Made by a program: the position numbers and the translations under genes. The notes beneath the pieces are model-generated. The model made no database searches. It was not told where the DNA came from and worked only from the letters and a program-made list of their open reading frames with translations. This document shows positions 39,549 to 49,788 of a stretch of 64,000 nucleotides of DNA, one piece after another (position 1 is the stretch's first letter; each line of letters starts with the position of its first letter). Source of the stretch: Kutzneria sp. CA-103260 (GTDB lineage Bacteria; Actinomycetota; Actinomycetes; Mycobacteriales; Pseudonocardiaceae); contig NZ_CP073318.1 of assembly GCF_018263855.1 (NCBI RefSeq), positions 5,208,001 through 5,272,000 of the forward strand, read 5' to 3'.

Positions 39549-41141
39549 TTACAGATCCCCGAGGTCGCCGCCGAGGTCGAGGCCGATACCGGCGTGCAGG
39601 CCGGCGCGGCGCTCGATGACGAAGCGGTCGATCTCCTGGCCGTGGTTGGTCACGCAGCGGACCGTGATGGTCGACTTGCCGCCGAAGAAGGCGGGTTTGA
39701 CGTCCAGTGCGATGAAGGCGTAGCCGGTGTAGCGGACCCGGGACCAGGTGACGGTCTCGGTGACCTTGGCCCCACCCTTGGCCCAGTAGTACGAGGGCAC
39801 CTCACGCAGCGGGATCTCGTGGCCGGCATAGCTGTCCGGCACCGGGAACGCGTACAGGCTGCGGCCGGCAGAGCCGCAGGTGGCGTAGACGGTGCCGTCG
39901 CGGTCGGGCCGCACGACGCCGCCGATCGGCACCTCGGTGCTGACCTGACCGCCCCGCATGGCGTCGCTGCGCTCGTAGACGTGGTTGTGGCCGTTGATGA
40001 CCAGGTCGACCTGGTAGCGGTCGAACAGCGGCGTCCACTGCTCGCGCACGCCGCCCTCGGAGGCGTGGTTCTTGGTGGTCGAGTAGGCGCAGTGGTGGAA
40101 GAACACCACGATGAAGTCCACGTCCGGCTGCGAGCGCAGGTAGGCCAGGCGGCGCTTGAGCCACGCGGTCTGGCTGCCCTGGCTGTAGCCCAGGTTGTGC
40201 GGGATCTCGTTGGAGACGTCGTTGGCGTCCAAGGAGATCACGCCGACGTTGCCGTAGATGAAGGAGTACACGGTCGGGCAGGAGGCCGGGCCGTTGCCGG
40301 GGAAGTCCCAGCGCGCGGTCTGGCCGCCGTAGCCGTGGTCGGTGTACAGCGCCTCCATGTCGTGGTTGCCGGTGGCGACCATCCACGGGACCTTCGAGGC
40401 GACCGGCTCGATCTGGGTCAGGTAGGCGTCCCAGACCTTCGGGTCGAAGGTGTCGTGGGTGGCGTCCGGCTTGCCGCCGATCGGGCTGCCGGAGCCGTTC
40501 GGGTCGGCGTAGGCGATGTCGCCGGCCAGCAGGTGGAACATCGGGTTCTGTTGCGCCACAACGCCGTTCTCGGCCAGCGCGTCGGTGCTGACGCCCTGGT
40601 CGCCGAACGCGGTGAAGGTGAACGGGCGGGTCGGCAGCCAGCGGGCCGGGGCGGTGCGGAAGGTGCTGACCGCCGTGCCCTCGTAGCCGTCGTGGCCGAC
40701 CGAGTAGTAGTAGGTCTGGCCCGGGTGCAGCCCGCACAGGTCGGCGTGCAGGTAGTACTGGTCGTACGGCGCGATCACGCCGGGGACCTCGGAGTGCAGG
40801 GCTCGGACCTCGGCCGGGATGCGCTGCGACAGGTGCCTCGGGTCGGTGCCGACCCGGACGAACGGCTTGCGCACCGGGGTCGGCACCTGCCAGCCCACCC
40901 GCATCTCGGTGCGCGGGTTGCGGCCGAACGCCAGGTGCCGCGCGGTCGGGGTGACGTGATTGCCGTCGGCGTAGGCGATGCCGGGCAGGAAGGCCGGGCC
41001 GGCGGCCGCCGCCGCGCCGACCAGCAGGCCACCGCGCAGCATGCTGCGGCGGCCGAAGCGGGAGCGCAGGTAGTCGTGCTGCTCGGCCATGGACAGCCGG
41101 TTGGCCAGCGCCTCGGGCACACCGGTTCTGGGGATCTCCAT
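39549..41141 (-). CDS. Tat-exported metallophosphoesterase (purple acid phosphatase-like)
   Basis: A 530-residue protein. The N-terminus carries a twin-arginine signal (RFGRRSMLRGGLLVGAAAAAGPAFLPGIAYA). A fibronectin-like purple acid phosphatase N-domain follows (PTARHLAFGRNPRTEMRVGWQVP). The catalytic domain has FTAFGDQG, LLAGDIAYAD, VATGNHD, VVFFHHCAYS and VINGHNHVYERS, all standard two-metal ligands. It is probably a secreted phosphomonoesterase used in phosphate scavenging. The start at 41141 is uncertain because no ribosome binding site is seen. ATG codons further in would still keep the signal. Confidence 0.88.
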   Translation of the reverse strand: MEIPRTGVPEALANRLSMAEQHDYLRSRFGRRSMLRGGLLVGAAAAAGPAFLPGIAYADGNHVTPTARHLAFGRNPRTEMRVGWQVPTPVRKPFVRVGTDPRHLSQRIPAEVRALHSEVPGVIAPYDQYYLHADLCGLHPGQTYYYSVGHDGYEGTAVSTFRTAPARWLPTRPFTFTAFGDQGVSTDALAENGVVAQQNPMFHLLAGDIAYADPNGSGSPIGGKPDATHDTFDPKVWDAYLTQIEPVASKVPWMVATGNHDMEALYTDHGYGGQTARWDFPGNGPASCPTVYSFIYGNVGVISLDANDVSNEIPHNLGYSQGSQTAWLKRRLAYLRSQPDVDFIVVFFHHCAYSTTKNHASEGGVREQWTPLFDRYQVDLVINGHNHVYERSDAMRGGQVSTEVPIGGVVRPDRDGTVYATCGSAGRSLYAFPVPDSYAGHEIPLREVPSYYWAKGGAKVTETVTWSRVRYTGYAFIALDVKPAFFGGKSTITVRCVTNHGQEIDRFVIERRAGLHAGIGLDLGGDLGDL

Positions 41142-41241
41142 GGGCGCACATGCTTCGGAACGCACATGTACGGCGTACGGACACAAAATGAACAATACGG
41201 ACAGGTTTCCCCTATCTCGCGAAGGGCTATCCTTCCGCCTG

Positions 41242-41988
41242 ATGATCAGGGACTTCTTCGCGGGCATCGGCCTGCTGCTGCGTGGCTTCGGCATCGTGTT
41301 CCGGACGCCCCGCCTCCTGCTGCTCGGCGCGCTGCCGGCGCTGCTCACCGGCGGCCTGCTGCTGGCCCTGGTGATCGGGCTGGCCGTCTTCCTGCCCGGC
41401 GTGATCGACTGGGCGACCCCGTTCCTCGACGGCTGGGACCCCACCTACCGCGAGCTGCTGCGCGAGCTGATCGGCGTGGCGGCGGTGGTGGCGCTGATCT
41501 ACTTCGGACTGTTGTTGTTCGCCGCCGTCACGCTGGCTGTCGGCGCGCCGTTCTACGAGTCGATCGCCCGCCGGGTCGAGGACCGGCTCGGCGGCGTGTC
41601 CACCGAGCACGACACGTCGTGGTGGACCGACACCATGGACAACGCCAAGGTGGTCGGCACCTCGGCCCTGCTGTCCATCCCGATGTTCTTCATCGACCTG
41701 GTGCCGGGCATCGGCGAGTTCGCCGGGCCGGTCATCGGCGTCTGCGTGAGCGCCTGGCTGTTCGGACTGGAGCTCAGCGTCGTGCCGTTCTCCCGGCGGG
41801 GCCTGCCGCTGGCCGCCCGCCGGCACATGCTGGGCCGGCGGCGGGCGATGGCGTTCGGCTTCGCGCTGCCGGCCTACCTGTTGTGCCTGGTGCCGCTGCT
41901 GGCCGTCATCGTGATGCCGGCCGCCACCGCCGGCGGCACGCTGCTGGCCCACCGGCTGCTGGAAGATCAGGCACGGGCTCCTTCCTGA
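41242..41988 (+). CDS. EI24/CysZ-like membrane protein
   Basis: A 248-residue protein with about five or six transmembrane helices. It starts MIRDFFAGIGLLLRGFGIVFRTPRLLLLGALPALLTG, the standard N-terminus of actinobacterial EI24-domain proteins. SRRGLPLAARRHMLGRRRAMAFGFALPAYLLCLVPLLAVIVMPAATAGGTLL near the end is also typical. E. coli CysZ of this family imports sulfate; no such role is proven for the actinobacterial branch. A TATCCT -10 box ends 8 bases before ATG 41242, suggesting a leaderless transcript. It is divergent from the phosphoesterase gene. Confidence 0.82.
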   Translation: MIRDFFAGIGLLLRGFGIVFRTPRLLLLGALPALLTGGLLLALVIGLAVFLPGVIDWATPFLDGWDPTYRELLRELIGVAAVVALIYFGLLLFAAVTLAVGAPFYESIARRVEDRLGGVSTEHDTSWWTDTMDNAKVVGTSALLSIPMFFIDLVPGIGEFAGPVIGVCVSAWLFGLELSVVPFSRRGLPLAARRHMLGRRRAMAFGFALPAYLLCLVPLLAVIVMPAATAGGTLLAHRLLEDQARAPS

Positions 41989-42065
41989 TTAGGCCGTTCG
42001 GAGTCGGAAACCCTTTTCCAGGCCTACGCTCCACCCGGGGCTACGGTCATCCTGGAAGGATCGCG

Positions 42066-43073
42066 ATGCGTTGGCGGGCAATGGGAATCACCCTGGCTCT
42101 GCTCATCGGACTGGTGGCCCCGGCGGCCGCCGCCGCGCCGAGCTGCCAAGACGTGTCCCTGCCGGTGCAGCTCGACGTGTTACTGCCGGCACAGGTGCAC
42201 GGCCGGCTGTGCGTGCCGGCGGGCGGCGCTTCCCGCGTGCAGCTGCTGGTGCACGGCGCCACCTACGACTCGCGGTACTGGGATGAGCCGGTCGGCGACT
42301 ACTCGTATGTGCGGCACGCGGTCGGGGACGGCTGGGCGACGCTGGCCATCGACCGCGTCGGCTACGGGCAGAGCAGCCGTGAGCTCAGTGCCACGCTGAC
42401 CGCGACCACGCAGGCCACCACCGTGCACCAGATCATCGGGCAACTGCGGGCCGGTTCGGTCGGCGGGCAGTCCTTCGCCAAGGTGCTGCTGGTCGGGCAT
42501 TCCGTGGGCAGCGCGGTGTCGCTGATCGAGACGTCGCTGTACAACGACGCCGACGCCGTGGCCCTGACCGGCGTCACGCACCGGATCTCGCCGGACGAGC
42601 TGGCCGCCATCTTCGCGACCTCGATCCGTCCGGTCACAGTGGACCCGAGCCCGCTGACCACGGAGTACGACCCCGGCTACCTGACCACCGTGCCCGGCAC
42701 CCGGGCGGCGCTGTTCTACGGGCCGCACCCGGATCCCGAACTGCTGGCCTACGACGAGGCCACCAAGGGCGTCGTGTCCGCGACCGAGGCCGCCGACGCC
42801 ATCGCCCTCGGCTTCACCCTGCCGACGTCGCTGGCCGTCACCGTGCCGGTGTACCTGGTGGACGGCGGCGCGGACGCCATCTTCTGCGGCCACCTGCTCG
42901 GCGGTCAGTGCTCCGACGCCGCGGCGTTGACGGCGGAGGAGGCCCCGTACTTCGCCAACGCCGCCAGCTTCACCGCAGCGACCCTGCCCGGCGCCGGCCA
43001 CGACCTCAACTTCGAGGCCGACGCCTCCGTCTACGAAACCGCCCTCAACACCTGGGCCGACACCACCACCTGA
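42066..43073 (+). CDS. Secreted alpha/beta hydrolase
   Basis: A 335-residue protein with a signal peptide (MGITLALLIGLVAPAAAAAP) and an alpha/beta-hydrolase fold. The oxyanion region is QLLVHGATYDSRYWDEP, the nucleophile is VGHSVGSAVS, the acid is VDGGADAIF, and the His is GAGHDLNFE. GGAAGGA lies ahead of the ATG. Substrate unknown; it is probably an esterase or lipase-like enzyme. It ends just before a large inverted repeat that serves as terminator. Confidence 0.87.
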   Translation: MRWRAMGITLALLIGLVAPAAAAAPSCQDVSLPVQLDVLLPAQVHGRLCVPAGGASRVQLLVHGATYDSRYWDEPVGDYSYVRHAVGDGWATLAIDRVGYGQSSRELSATLTATTQATTVHQIIGQLRAGSVGGQSFAKVLLVGHSVGSAVSLIETSLYNDADAVALTGVTHRISPDELAAIFATSIRPVTVDPSPLTTEYDPGYLTTVPGTRAALFYGPHPDPELLAYDEATKGVVSATEAADAIALGFTLPTSLAVTVPVYLVDGGADAIFCGHLLGGQCSDAAALTAEEAPYFANAASFTAATLPGAGHDLNFEADASVYETALNTWADTTT

Positions 43074-43077
43074 ACCC

Positions 43078-43154
43078 CCGCGAGTCCCGCTCTCAGGCAA
43101 CCGAAACACGAGTTCGGAACTCGACACATGATTGCCTGAGCGCGGGACTCGCGG
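43078..43154. terminator. GAGTCCCGC-family inverted repeat between convergent genes
   Basis: A 23-bp inverted repeat with one mismatch (CCGCGAGTCCCGCTCTCAGG... pairing with ...CCTGAGCGCGGGACTCGCGG). Its 31-base interior holds a second hairpin, CGAGTTC-G-GAACTCG. It fills the gap between the hydrolase and rarA stops, so it is probably a two-way terminator. The arms belong to the same repeat family as 30001-30076. Confidence 0.85.
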
Positions 43155-44510
43155 TTATTCCTGGCCTCTGATGACCTTCCGCAACCTGACCACTCGTTCC
43201 GACAACGCTCGTTCGTTGCCGCGGGTGGTCGGGGCGTAGTAGTCGCGGCCGATCAGGTCGTCCGGCGGGTACTGCTGCGTCAGCACACCCTCGGGCACGT
43301 CGTGCGGATACCGGTAGCCCTGGGCGTTGCCCAGCTTCTTGGCCCCGGCGTAGTGGCCGTCGCGCAGGTGCGGCGGGACCGCGCCGGTGGCGCCCTTGCG
43401 GACGTCGGCGAGCGCCGCGTCGATGGCCATCACGGTGGAGTTGGACTTCGGCGCGGTGGCCAGGTGGATCGCCGCCTGGGCCAGGTTGATGCGGGCCTCG
43501 GGCATGCCGATCAGCTGCACCGCCTGGGCCGCCGCCACGCACACCTGGATCGCCGTCGGGTCGGCCATGCCGACGTCCTCGCTGGCGTGCACCACCAGCC
43601 GGCGGGCGATGAACCGCGGGTCCTCCCCCGCCTCGATCATGCGGGCCAGGTAGTGCAGCGTGGCGTCCACATCGGAGCCGCGGATGGACTTGATGAACGC
43701 GCTGATCACGTCGTAGTGCTGGTCGCCGTCGCGGTCGTAGCGGACGGCCGCCTTGTCGACCGTGGCCTCCAAAGTGGCCAGATCGATCACGTCCGCGCCG
43801 GTGGACTGGGCCGACTCGGCCGCCGCCTCCAGCGCGGTCAGCGCCCGGCGGGCGTCGCCCCCGGCCAGCCGGACCAGGTGGTCCTCGGCCTCCGGCGACA
43901 GCGTCGGCGAGCCGCCCAGGCCGCGCTCGTCGGCCACGGCCCGCCGCACCACCTCCCGCACGTCCTCGTCGGTGAGGGATTTCAGTTGCAGCACAAGGGA
44001 TCGGGACAGCAGCGGGGAGACGACGGAGAAGAACGGGTTCTCCGTGGTGGCCGCGACCAGCAGCACGATCCGGTCCTCGACCGCGCCCAGCAGGGCGTCC
44101 TGCTGGGTCTTGGAGAAGCGGTGCACCTCGTCGATGAACAGCACCGTCGCCTCACCGCTGCGGCCCAGCCGCCGGCGGGCGTCGTTGATCACCTCGCGGA
44201 CTTCCTTCACGCCCGCCGACAGCGCCGACAGGGCCACGAAGCGCCGGCCGGTGGCCTGCGACACCAGCGTGGCCAGGGTCGTCTTGCCGGTGCCGGGCGG
44301 GCCGTACAGCATCACCGAGGCCGGCGCCGCGCCCTCCACCAGCCGGCGCAGCGGGGCGCCCGGGCCGAGCAGGTGGTCCTGGCCGACGACCTCGTCCAGC
44401 GACCGGGGACGCATCCGCACCGCCAGCGGCGCGTTGGCCGCCAGCTGCGCCTTGCTCCGCTCCTCGACGTCGGCGCCGAACAGCCCGCCGTCGTACAACC
44501 CGTCGCTCAT
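43155..44510 (-). CDS. rarA: Replication-associated recombination protein A (MgsA/RarA ATPase)
   Basis: A clamp-loader-like AAA+ ATPase acting at stalled forks. The 451-residue protein has PLAVRMRPRSLDEVVGQDHLLGPGAPLRRLVE at the N-terminus, Walker A MLYGPPGTGKTTLATLV, Walker B VLFIDEVHRFSKTQQDALL, sensor VAATTENPFFSVVSPLLSRS, and the tetramerisation tail ending GRDYYAPTTRGNERALSERV. It is divergent from the kinase gene, with 45 bp between the starts. Confidence 0.95.
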   Translation of the reverse strand: MSDGLYDGGLFGADVEERSKAQLAANAPLAVRMRPRSLDEVVGQDHLLGPGAPLRRLVEGAAPASVMLYGPPGTGKTTLATLVSQATGRRFVALSALSAGVKEVREVINDARRRLGRSGEATVLFIDEVHRFSKTQQDALLGAVEDRIVLLVAATTENPFFSVVSPLLSRSLVLQLKSLTDEDVREVVRRAVADERGLGGSPTLSPEAEDHLVRLAGGDARRALTALEAAAESAQSTGADVIDLATLEATVDKAAVRYDRDGDQHYDVISAFIKSIRGSDVDATLHYLARMIEAGEDPRFIARRLVVHASEDVGMADPTAIQVCVAAAQAVQLIGMPEARINLAQAAIHLATAPKSNSTVMAIDAALADVRKGATGAVPPHLRDGHYAGAKKLGNAQGYRYPHDVPEGVLTQQYPPDDLIGRDYYAPTTRGNERALSERVVRLRKVIRGQE

Positions 44511-44555
44511 AAGTTCGACGTTACAACGCCCGGCGGTATGGGATACTCGTTACCC

Positions 44556-45173
44556 GTGCCGTCAGCTTCCGTTCATCCGCGCGTCGTGCTGCTGGCCGGG
44601 CCCTCGGGTTCCGGCAAGTCCACCCTCGCCGCCCACCTGGGCTGGCCGGTGCTGAACCTGGACGACTTCTACCGCGAGGGCTCCGATCCGCTGCTGCCCC
44701 GCGACGCCTCCGGCCGGGTCGACTGGGACGACGACAACGCCTGGAACACCGCCGACGCCCTGGCCGCCGTGGTCGACCTGGCCGGCACCGGCCAGGTCGA
44801 CGCCCCTGTCTACGTGCTCGGCGAGGACCGCCGGGTCGGCTGCCAGCGCATCGAGCTCGGCGACTCCCCGCTGTTCTTCGCCGAGGGCCTGTTCGCTGAC
44901 CGCCTCGTCGCCGGCTGCCGCGAGGCCGGCATCCTCGCCGACGCCCTCGTGCTGGCCCCGCCGGCCGGCGTGACCTTCCTGCGTCGCTTCGCCCGTGACG
45001 TCGCCGAGCACCGCAAGCCCGTGCCGCTGCTCCTGCGCCGGGGCCTGCGGCTGTGGCGGGAGCAGCCGTCCGTGGTGCGCCGCTGCCTCGACGCCGGCAT
45101 GCGCCGCACCACCCCCAACCGCGCCATGGTCGAGCTCGCCGACTACGCCGAGGCCCTTCCCTTCGCCGCCTAG
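44556..45173 (+). CDS. Uridine kinase-like P-loop protein
   Basis: A 205-residue protein with Walker A VVLLAGPSGSGKSTLAAHL, a uridine-kinase-type LNLDDFYREGSDPLLPRD, and a later helix with FLRRFARDVAEHRKPVPLLLRRGLRLWREQ. Resemblance to Udk suggests phosphorylation of a nucleoside or small alcohol, but the acceptor is not certain. GATACT ends 8 bases before GTG 44556, consistent with a leaderless message. An upstream ATG at 44538 is the alternative. It overlaps the convergent ridA-like gene by 4 bases. Confidence 0.8.
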   Translation: MPSASVHPRVVLLAGPSGSGKSTLAAHLGWPVLNLDDFYREGSDPLLPRDASGRVDWDDDNAWNTADALAAVVDLAGTGQVDAPVYVLGEDRRVGCQRIELGDSPLFFAEGLFADRLVAGCREAGILADALVLAPPAGVTFLRRFARDVAEHRKPVPLLLRRGLRLWREQPSVVRRCLDAGMRRTTPNRAMVELADYAEALPFAA

Positions 45174-45571
45174 GCCGGGATCACCGCCATCGCCGTGATC
45201 TCCACCAGCTGGCCGGTGTAGCCGAGCATGCTGACGCCCAGCAGCGTCGAGCTGTGCGGGCCCACGGACAGGCCGGAGGCGGTCACCACGTCCCACACCG
45301 TGCTCAGGTCCGAGGGCTGGTCGGCGACGACGTAGACCGTGGTGTTGACGACGTGCTCCAGGTCCGTGCCGGCCTGGCGAAGCTGCTCGGCCAGGTTGGC
45401 CAGCACCTGCTCGGCCTGCCGGACCCGGTCATCCGCCCCGACCAGCTTGCCGTCCTCGTCGAGGGGAACGCCGCCGGCGGTGAACACGAGCCGCTCCCCC
45501 GCCTCCACCACCACGCTGTGCGAGTAGGTGGGCGGCGGGAACAACCCCGGGGCGACGCGAAAAGTGGCCAT
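45170..45571 (-). CDS. RidA/YjgF-family protein
   Basis: A 133-residue trimeric-type protein of the Rid family, whose best studied members hydrolyse reactive enamines and imines. FTAGGVPLDEDGKLVGADDRVRQAEQVLANLAEQLRQAGTDLEHVVNTTVYVVA is the conserved core, and VEITAMAVIPA the C-terminus with the usual Glu. The Arg that marks imine-active RidA in the VxRxxVY-type strand is replaced by Thr here (NTTVYV), so the archetypal activity is doubtful. Confidence 0.88.
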   Translation of the reverse strand: MATFRVAPGLFPPPTYSHSVVVEAGERLVFTAGGVPLDEDGKLVGADDRVRQAEQVLANLAEQLRQAGTDLEHVVNTTVYVVADQPSDLSTVWDVVTASGLSVGPHSSTLLGVSMLGYTGQLVEITAMAVIPA

Positions 45572-45605
45572 GGCACGGTTCTACCCCAGCCGGGCAACCG
45601 GTTTT

Positions 45606-47123
<1,518 letters not shown>

Positions 47124-47147
47124 CCCGTGACTTTCGCACTACAGCCC

Positions 47148-47177
47148 CACAATGGCAATCGGTGTGAGCACAATGGC
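47148..47177. promoter_or_regulatory. Direct repeat in the acyl-CoA ligase promoter
   Basis: CACAATGGC occurs at 47148-47156 and again at 47169-47177, 21 bp apart (two helical turns), between the ligase start and the peptidase stop. This is consistent with a two-site operator. No regulator is encoded next to it. Confidence 0.4.
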
Positions 47178-47191
47178 GGGTCGAATCGAGC

Positions 47192-48739
47192 TCAGTCGAA
47201 CGGCCCGTGATTCGGTTCGCAGACCGTGTCGGCGGCCGGCATGCGGCCTCGGACGAAGTACGCGTCCACGGCGTCGTCGATGCACTGGCTGTGACTGAGC
47301 GCGCCGTGGCCGAAGGTGTCGAGCGTCAGCAGCCGCGCGTTGCCGAGCAGCTTGGCGGTGCGCTGCGCGCCGGGATACGGGGTGTCCGGGTCGCCCTGGC
47401 TGTTGCCGATCAGGAGGACCGGGTTCGCGGTGTGGCGGTTCCAGGGGCCGGCGTAGTGGTCGGGATCGGCCGAGGGGAAGCGGACACAGGGCAGCGAAAG
47501 GTACGTGTAGTAGGGCCCGAAGCCCCGGGCGCGCTGGTCGGTGATCGGGGCGATGCTCGTCCAGGCGACGGGGTCGGTGGGGTTGAGGGCATCGGCGCAC
47601 TGGGTCGCGCCGCCGCCGAGCAGGCTGTCGGCCGGGGTGGCGATGGGGGTGGCAGCCGGCGCCATGGCGGGGGCCGGGGTGGTGGCTGTGCTCAGCGCTT
47701 GCAGGAAATCGGCCAGGCGCGGCGAGTTGTCGGCGTTGGTCAGGTACTTGATGGTCCGGGCGATCACGTCCTGGTAGCGAATGGTGGCCGGCTGGCCGGT
47801 GTTCGGATCGGTGATGGTGACGGGGCCGGCGGTCAGGCCGTCGAGGACGTGGTTGAACTTGGCGAACAGGTCGCCGCCGGTGTTGAAGGCGCAGCGGCTG
47901 GAAGCGGAGCAGGCGGCGAGAAAGGACTGGAGTGCTTGCAGGGCACCCATATCCGCGCCGAGGCGGACGCTGAACGGGATGTTGGCGTCGGCCGGGTGGT
48001 AGCCGGTGGTCCAGTTGACCGGATCGTCGACGGCGTCGAGCACTATCGCCCGCACGCGGTCGGGGAACAGGTTCGCGTACGTCTCGCCGATCACCGTGCC
48101 GTAGGAAAGCCCGTAGTAGGACAACATCGGCGAGCCCACCGCCGCGCGGAGACGGTCCAGATCACGGGCCACGTTGGCCGTGGACAGGTGGCCGAACAGC
48201 GGGCCGGCGTTCTGCGCGCACAGGTCGTCGACGGCGAGCGCGTCGGTGATCTGCTGCTGCGCCTGGGCCGGCGTCATCGGGAACTGGGCCGCGACGCGCT
48301 GCAGGATCGCCAACTGGTCGGGCGAGGTGAAGCAGTGCGCCACCGTGCTGGCCCCGACGCCGCGCGGATCGAAGCCGACCAGGTCGAACCGTTGGTGCAG
48401 ATCGGACGTGAGCACCGGTGGAATCCGCCCGGGATTGCCCGGGCCGCCAGGGTTGTAGAACACCGTGCCCAGCTTGTGCGCCTGGTCCGCGGCTGGCAGC
48501 CGTCCCACCGCCAGCTGGATCTTCGTGCCGTTCGGGTCCCGATAGGACAGTGGGACCTCGAGCGTCGCGCACTGATATCGGTCGAGGGGCAACGCACCCG
48601 CCGGCACCGGAGTGTCGGCGGGACACGTCGTCCAGGACAGAGATGTCTCCGTCGCCGCCTGAGCAGCGGGCGGAATCAGGGCAGCGGTCAGCGCGACCGC
48701 GGCCGTCGTGGCCAGGATTCGGGACAGGGATGTGACCAT
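47192..48739 (-). CDS. Secreted S33 tripeptidyl aminopeptidase-like hydrolase
   Basis: A 515-residue protein with a signal peptide (ATTAAVALTAALIPPAAQAA). The alpha/beta-hydrolase core has NPGGPGNPG (oxyanion), the nucleophile YYGLSYGTVIGETYANLFPDRV, and a C-terminal TAP-type cap (QGDPDTPYPGAQR with the Asp, DTFGHGALSHSQCIDDAV with the His). It matches the layout of Streptomyces tripeptidyl aminopeptidases (SlpD/E, Tap). Extracellular peptide degradation is the likely role, along with the two sedolisins nearby. Confidence 0.9.
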   Translation of the reverse strand: MVTSLSRILATTAAVALTAALIPPAAQAATETSLSWTTCPADTPVPAGALPLDRYQCATLEVPLSYRDPNGTKIQLAVGRLPAADQAHKLGTVFYNPGGPGNPGRIPPVLTSDLHQRFDLVGFDPRGVGASTVAHCFTSPDQLAILQRVAAQFPMTPAQAQQQITDALAVDDLCAQNAGPLFGHLSTANVARDLDRLRAAVGSPMLSYYGLSYGTVIGETYANLFPDRVRAIVLDAVDDPVNWTTGYHPADANIPFSVRLGADMGALQALQSFLAACSASSRCAFNTGGDLFAKFNHVLDGLTAGPVTITDPNTGQPATIRYQDVIARTIKYLTNADNSPRLADFLQALSTATTPAPAMAPAATPIATPADSLLGGGATQCADALNPTDPVAWTSIAPITDQRARGFGPYYTYLSLPCVRFPSADPDHYAGPWNRHTANPVLLIGNSQGDPDTPYPGAQRTAKLLGNARLLTLDTFGHGALSHSQCIDDAVDAYFVRGRMPAADTVCEPNHGPFD

Positions 48740-48801
48740 GACTCAGCCTGGCTTGTGACGGCGGAGAAAACAGTGGCCCCAGGCCCCCGCGCGGGGTGGA
48801 G

Positions 48802-49734
48802 CTAGGCCCACTCCCGGTTCAGTTCCCCGAGCAGCCGCCAAGTGCGTTCCTGGTCCGCGTCGGTGCCGAAGGCGCTGCCGACGATCACCTCGGTGGCGCC
48901 GGCGTCGAAGTGGTCGCGGATCGTTGCGGTGACGAGCTTTTCGTCGCCGATGGCCGCCAGCTCGACGCCGCGGGTGACGCCGCCGAGGGCCAGAACCCTT
49001 TGGTAGGACGGGAACTGGTCCAGGAAGCCGATCTGCGCAGCTGCGCGTTCGCGGGTGCTGTCCACGTCGTCGGTGACCACGGCGTGCACGAAGGCGACAA
49101 CCCGAGGCGCGGAGCGGCCGGCCTCGGTGACGGCCTTGGCCAGCGGCGGCACGATGTGCTCGGCGATCACCCGGGGCCCGGCCAGCAGCGGCAGCGTGCC
49201 GTCGGCCAGCTCACCGGTGACCCGCAGGGCCTGCGGGCCCATGGCGGCGACCAGGATCGGCACGGCCGGCGACGCGCCCGGGAGGGCCGACGGCATCGGG
49301 GTCGTGGCGGTGATCAGGTCACCGTGGTGGTCGGTGTGGCCGGTTTCGAGGTACGGGCGTAGTGCCGTGAGGAATTCCCGTAGGCGTGCGATGGGGCGGT
49401 CGAAGCTGATCCCGAGCGTGGATTCGACAAACGGCCCGGCTCCCAGCCCCAGGCCGAGGTGGAACCGACCGGCGGTGGCCGCCTGGGCCGTCTGCGCCTG
49501 CGCCCCGACCAGCAGCGGATGCCGGCCGAAGATCGGGATGGCGGAGGTGCCGACCTGCAGCGTCGGCACCTCGCGCCCCACGATGGCCGCGAGCGCCGCG
49601 GCGTCGTAGTCGAACCGCTGTCCGAACCAGGCGGACCGCACCCCCGCGGCCGCCGCCTTCCTGGCCCGGCCGACGACCGCGTCCACGTAGTTGTCCACCC
49701 CGGCCGGCCCCTGCAACGTGATTCCGATGCCCAT
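48802..49734 (-). CDS. LLM-class F420-dependent oxidoreductase
   Basis: A 310-residue luciferase-like monooxygenase-fold protein. GVRSAWFGQRFDYDAAALAAIVGREVPTLQVGTSAIPIFGRHPLLVGAQAQTAQAATAGRFHLGLGLG is the typical F420-binding barrel region of this actinobacterial subgroup. PVLVAAMGPQALRVTGELADGTLPL near the middle (PILVAAMG here) supports it. Substrate unknown. A CGGACC-atc-GGTCCG palindrome lies upstream of the start. Confidence 0.88.
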   Translation of the reverse strand: MGIGITLQGPAGVDNYVDAVVGRARKAAAAGVRSAWFGQRFDYDAAALAAIVGREVPTLQVGTSAIPIFGRHPLLVGAQAQTAQAATAGRFHLGLGLGAGPFVESTLGISFDRPIARLREFLTALRPYLETGHTDHHGDLITATTPMPSALPGASPAVPILVAAMGPQALRVTGELADGTLPLLAGPRVIAEHIVPPLAKAVTEAGRSAPRVVAFVHAVVTDDVDSTRERAAAQIGFLDQFPSYQRVLALGGVTRGVELAAIGDEKLVTATIRDHFDAGATEVIVGSAFGTDADQERTWRLLGELNREWA

Positions 49735-49754
49735 GGGACCGACCGTAGCAGCAT

Positions 49755-49769
49755 CGGACCATCGGTCCG
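49755..49769. promoter_or_regulatory. Palindromic operator candidate upstream of the LLM oxidoreductase
   Basis: CGGACC-ATC-GGTCCG is a perfect 6-bp inverted repeat with a 3-base spacer, 21 bp upstream of the start codon in the 54-bp gap after the aminotransferase gene. A TetR-type site is plausible. It could instead be a weak terminator hairpin. Confidence 0.4.
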
Positions 49770-49788
49770 TATCTTGGGATTCCCTTGG

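Noticed and set aside
39594..43073. A single 1159-codon plus-strand frame
   Set aside because: Only its last 335 codons (from 42066) are a real gene. The rest is antisense to the phosphoesterase and out of frame with the EI24 gene.
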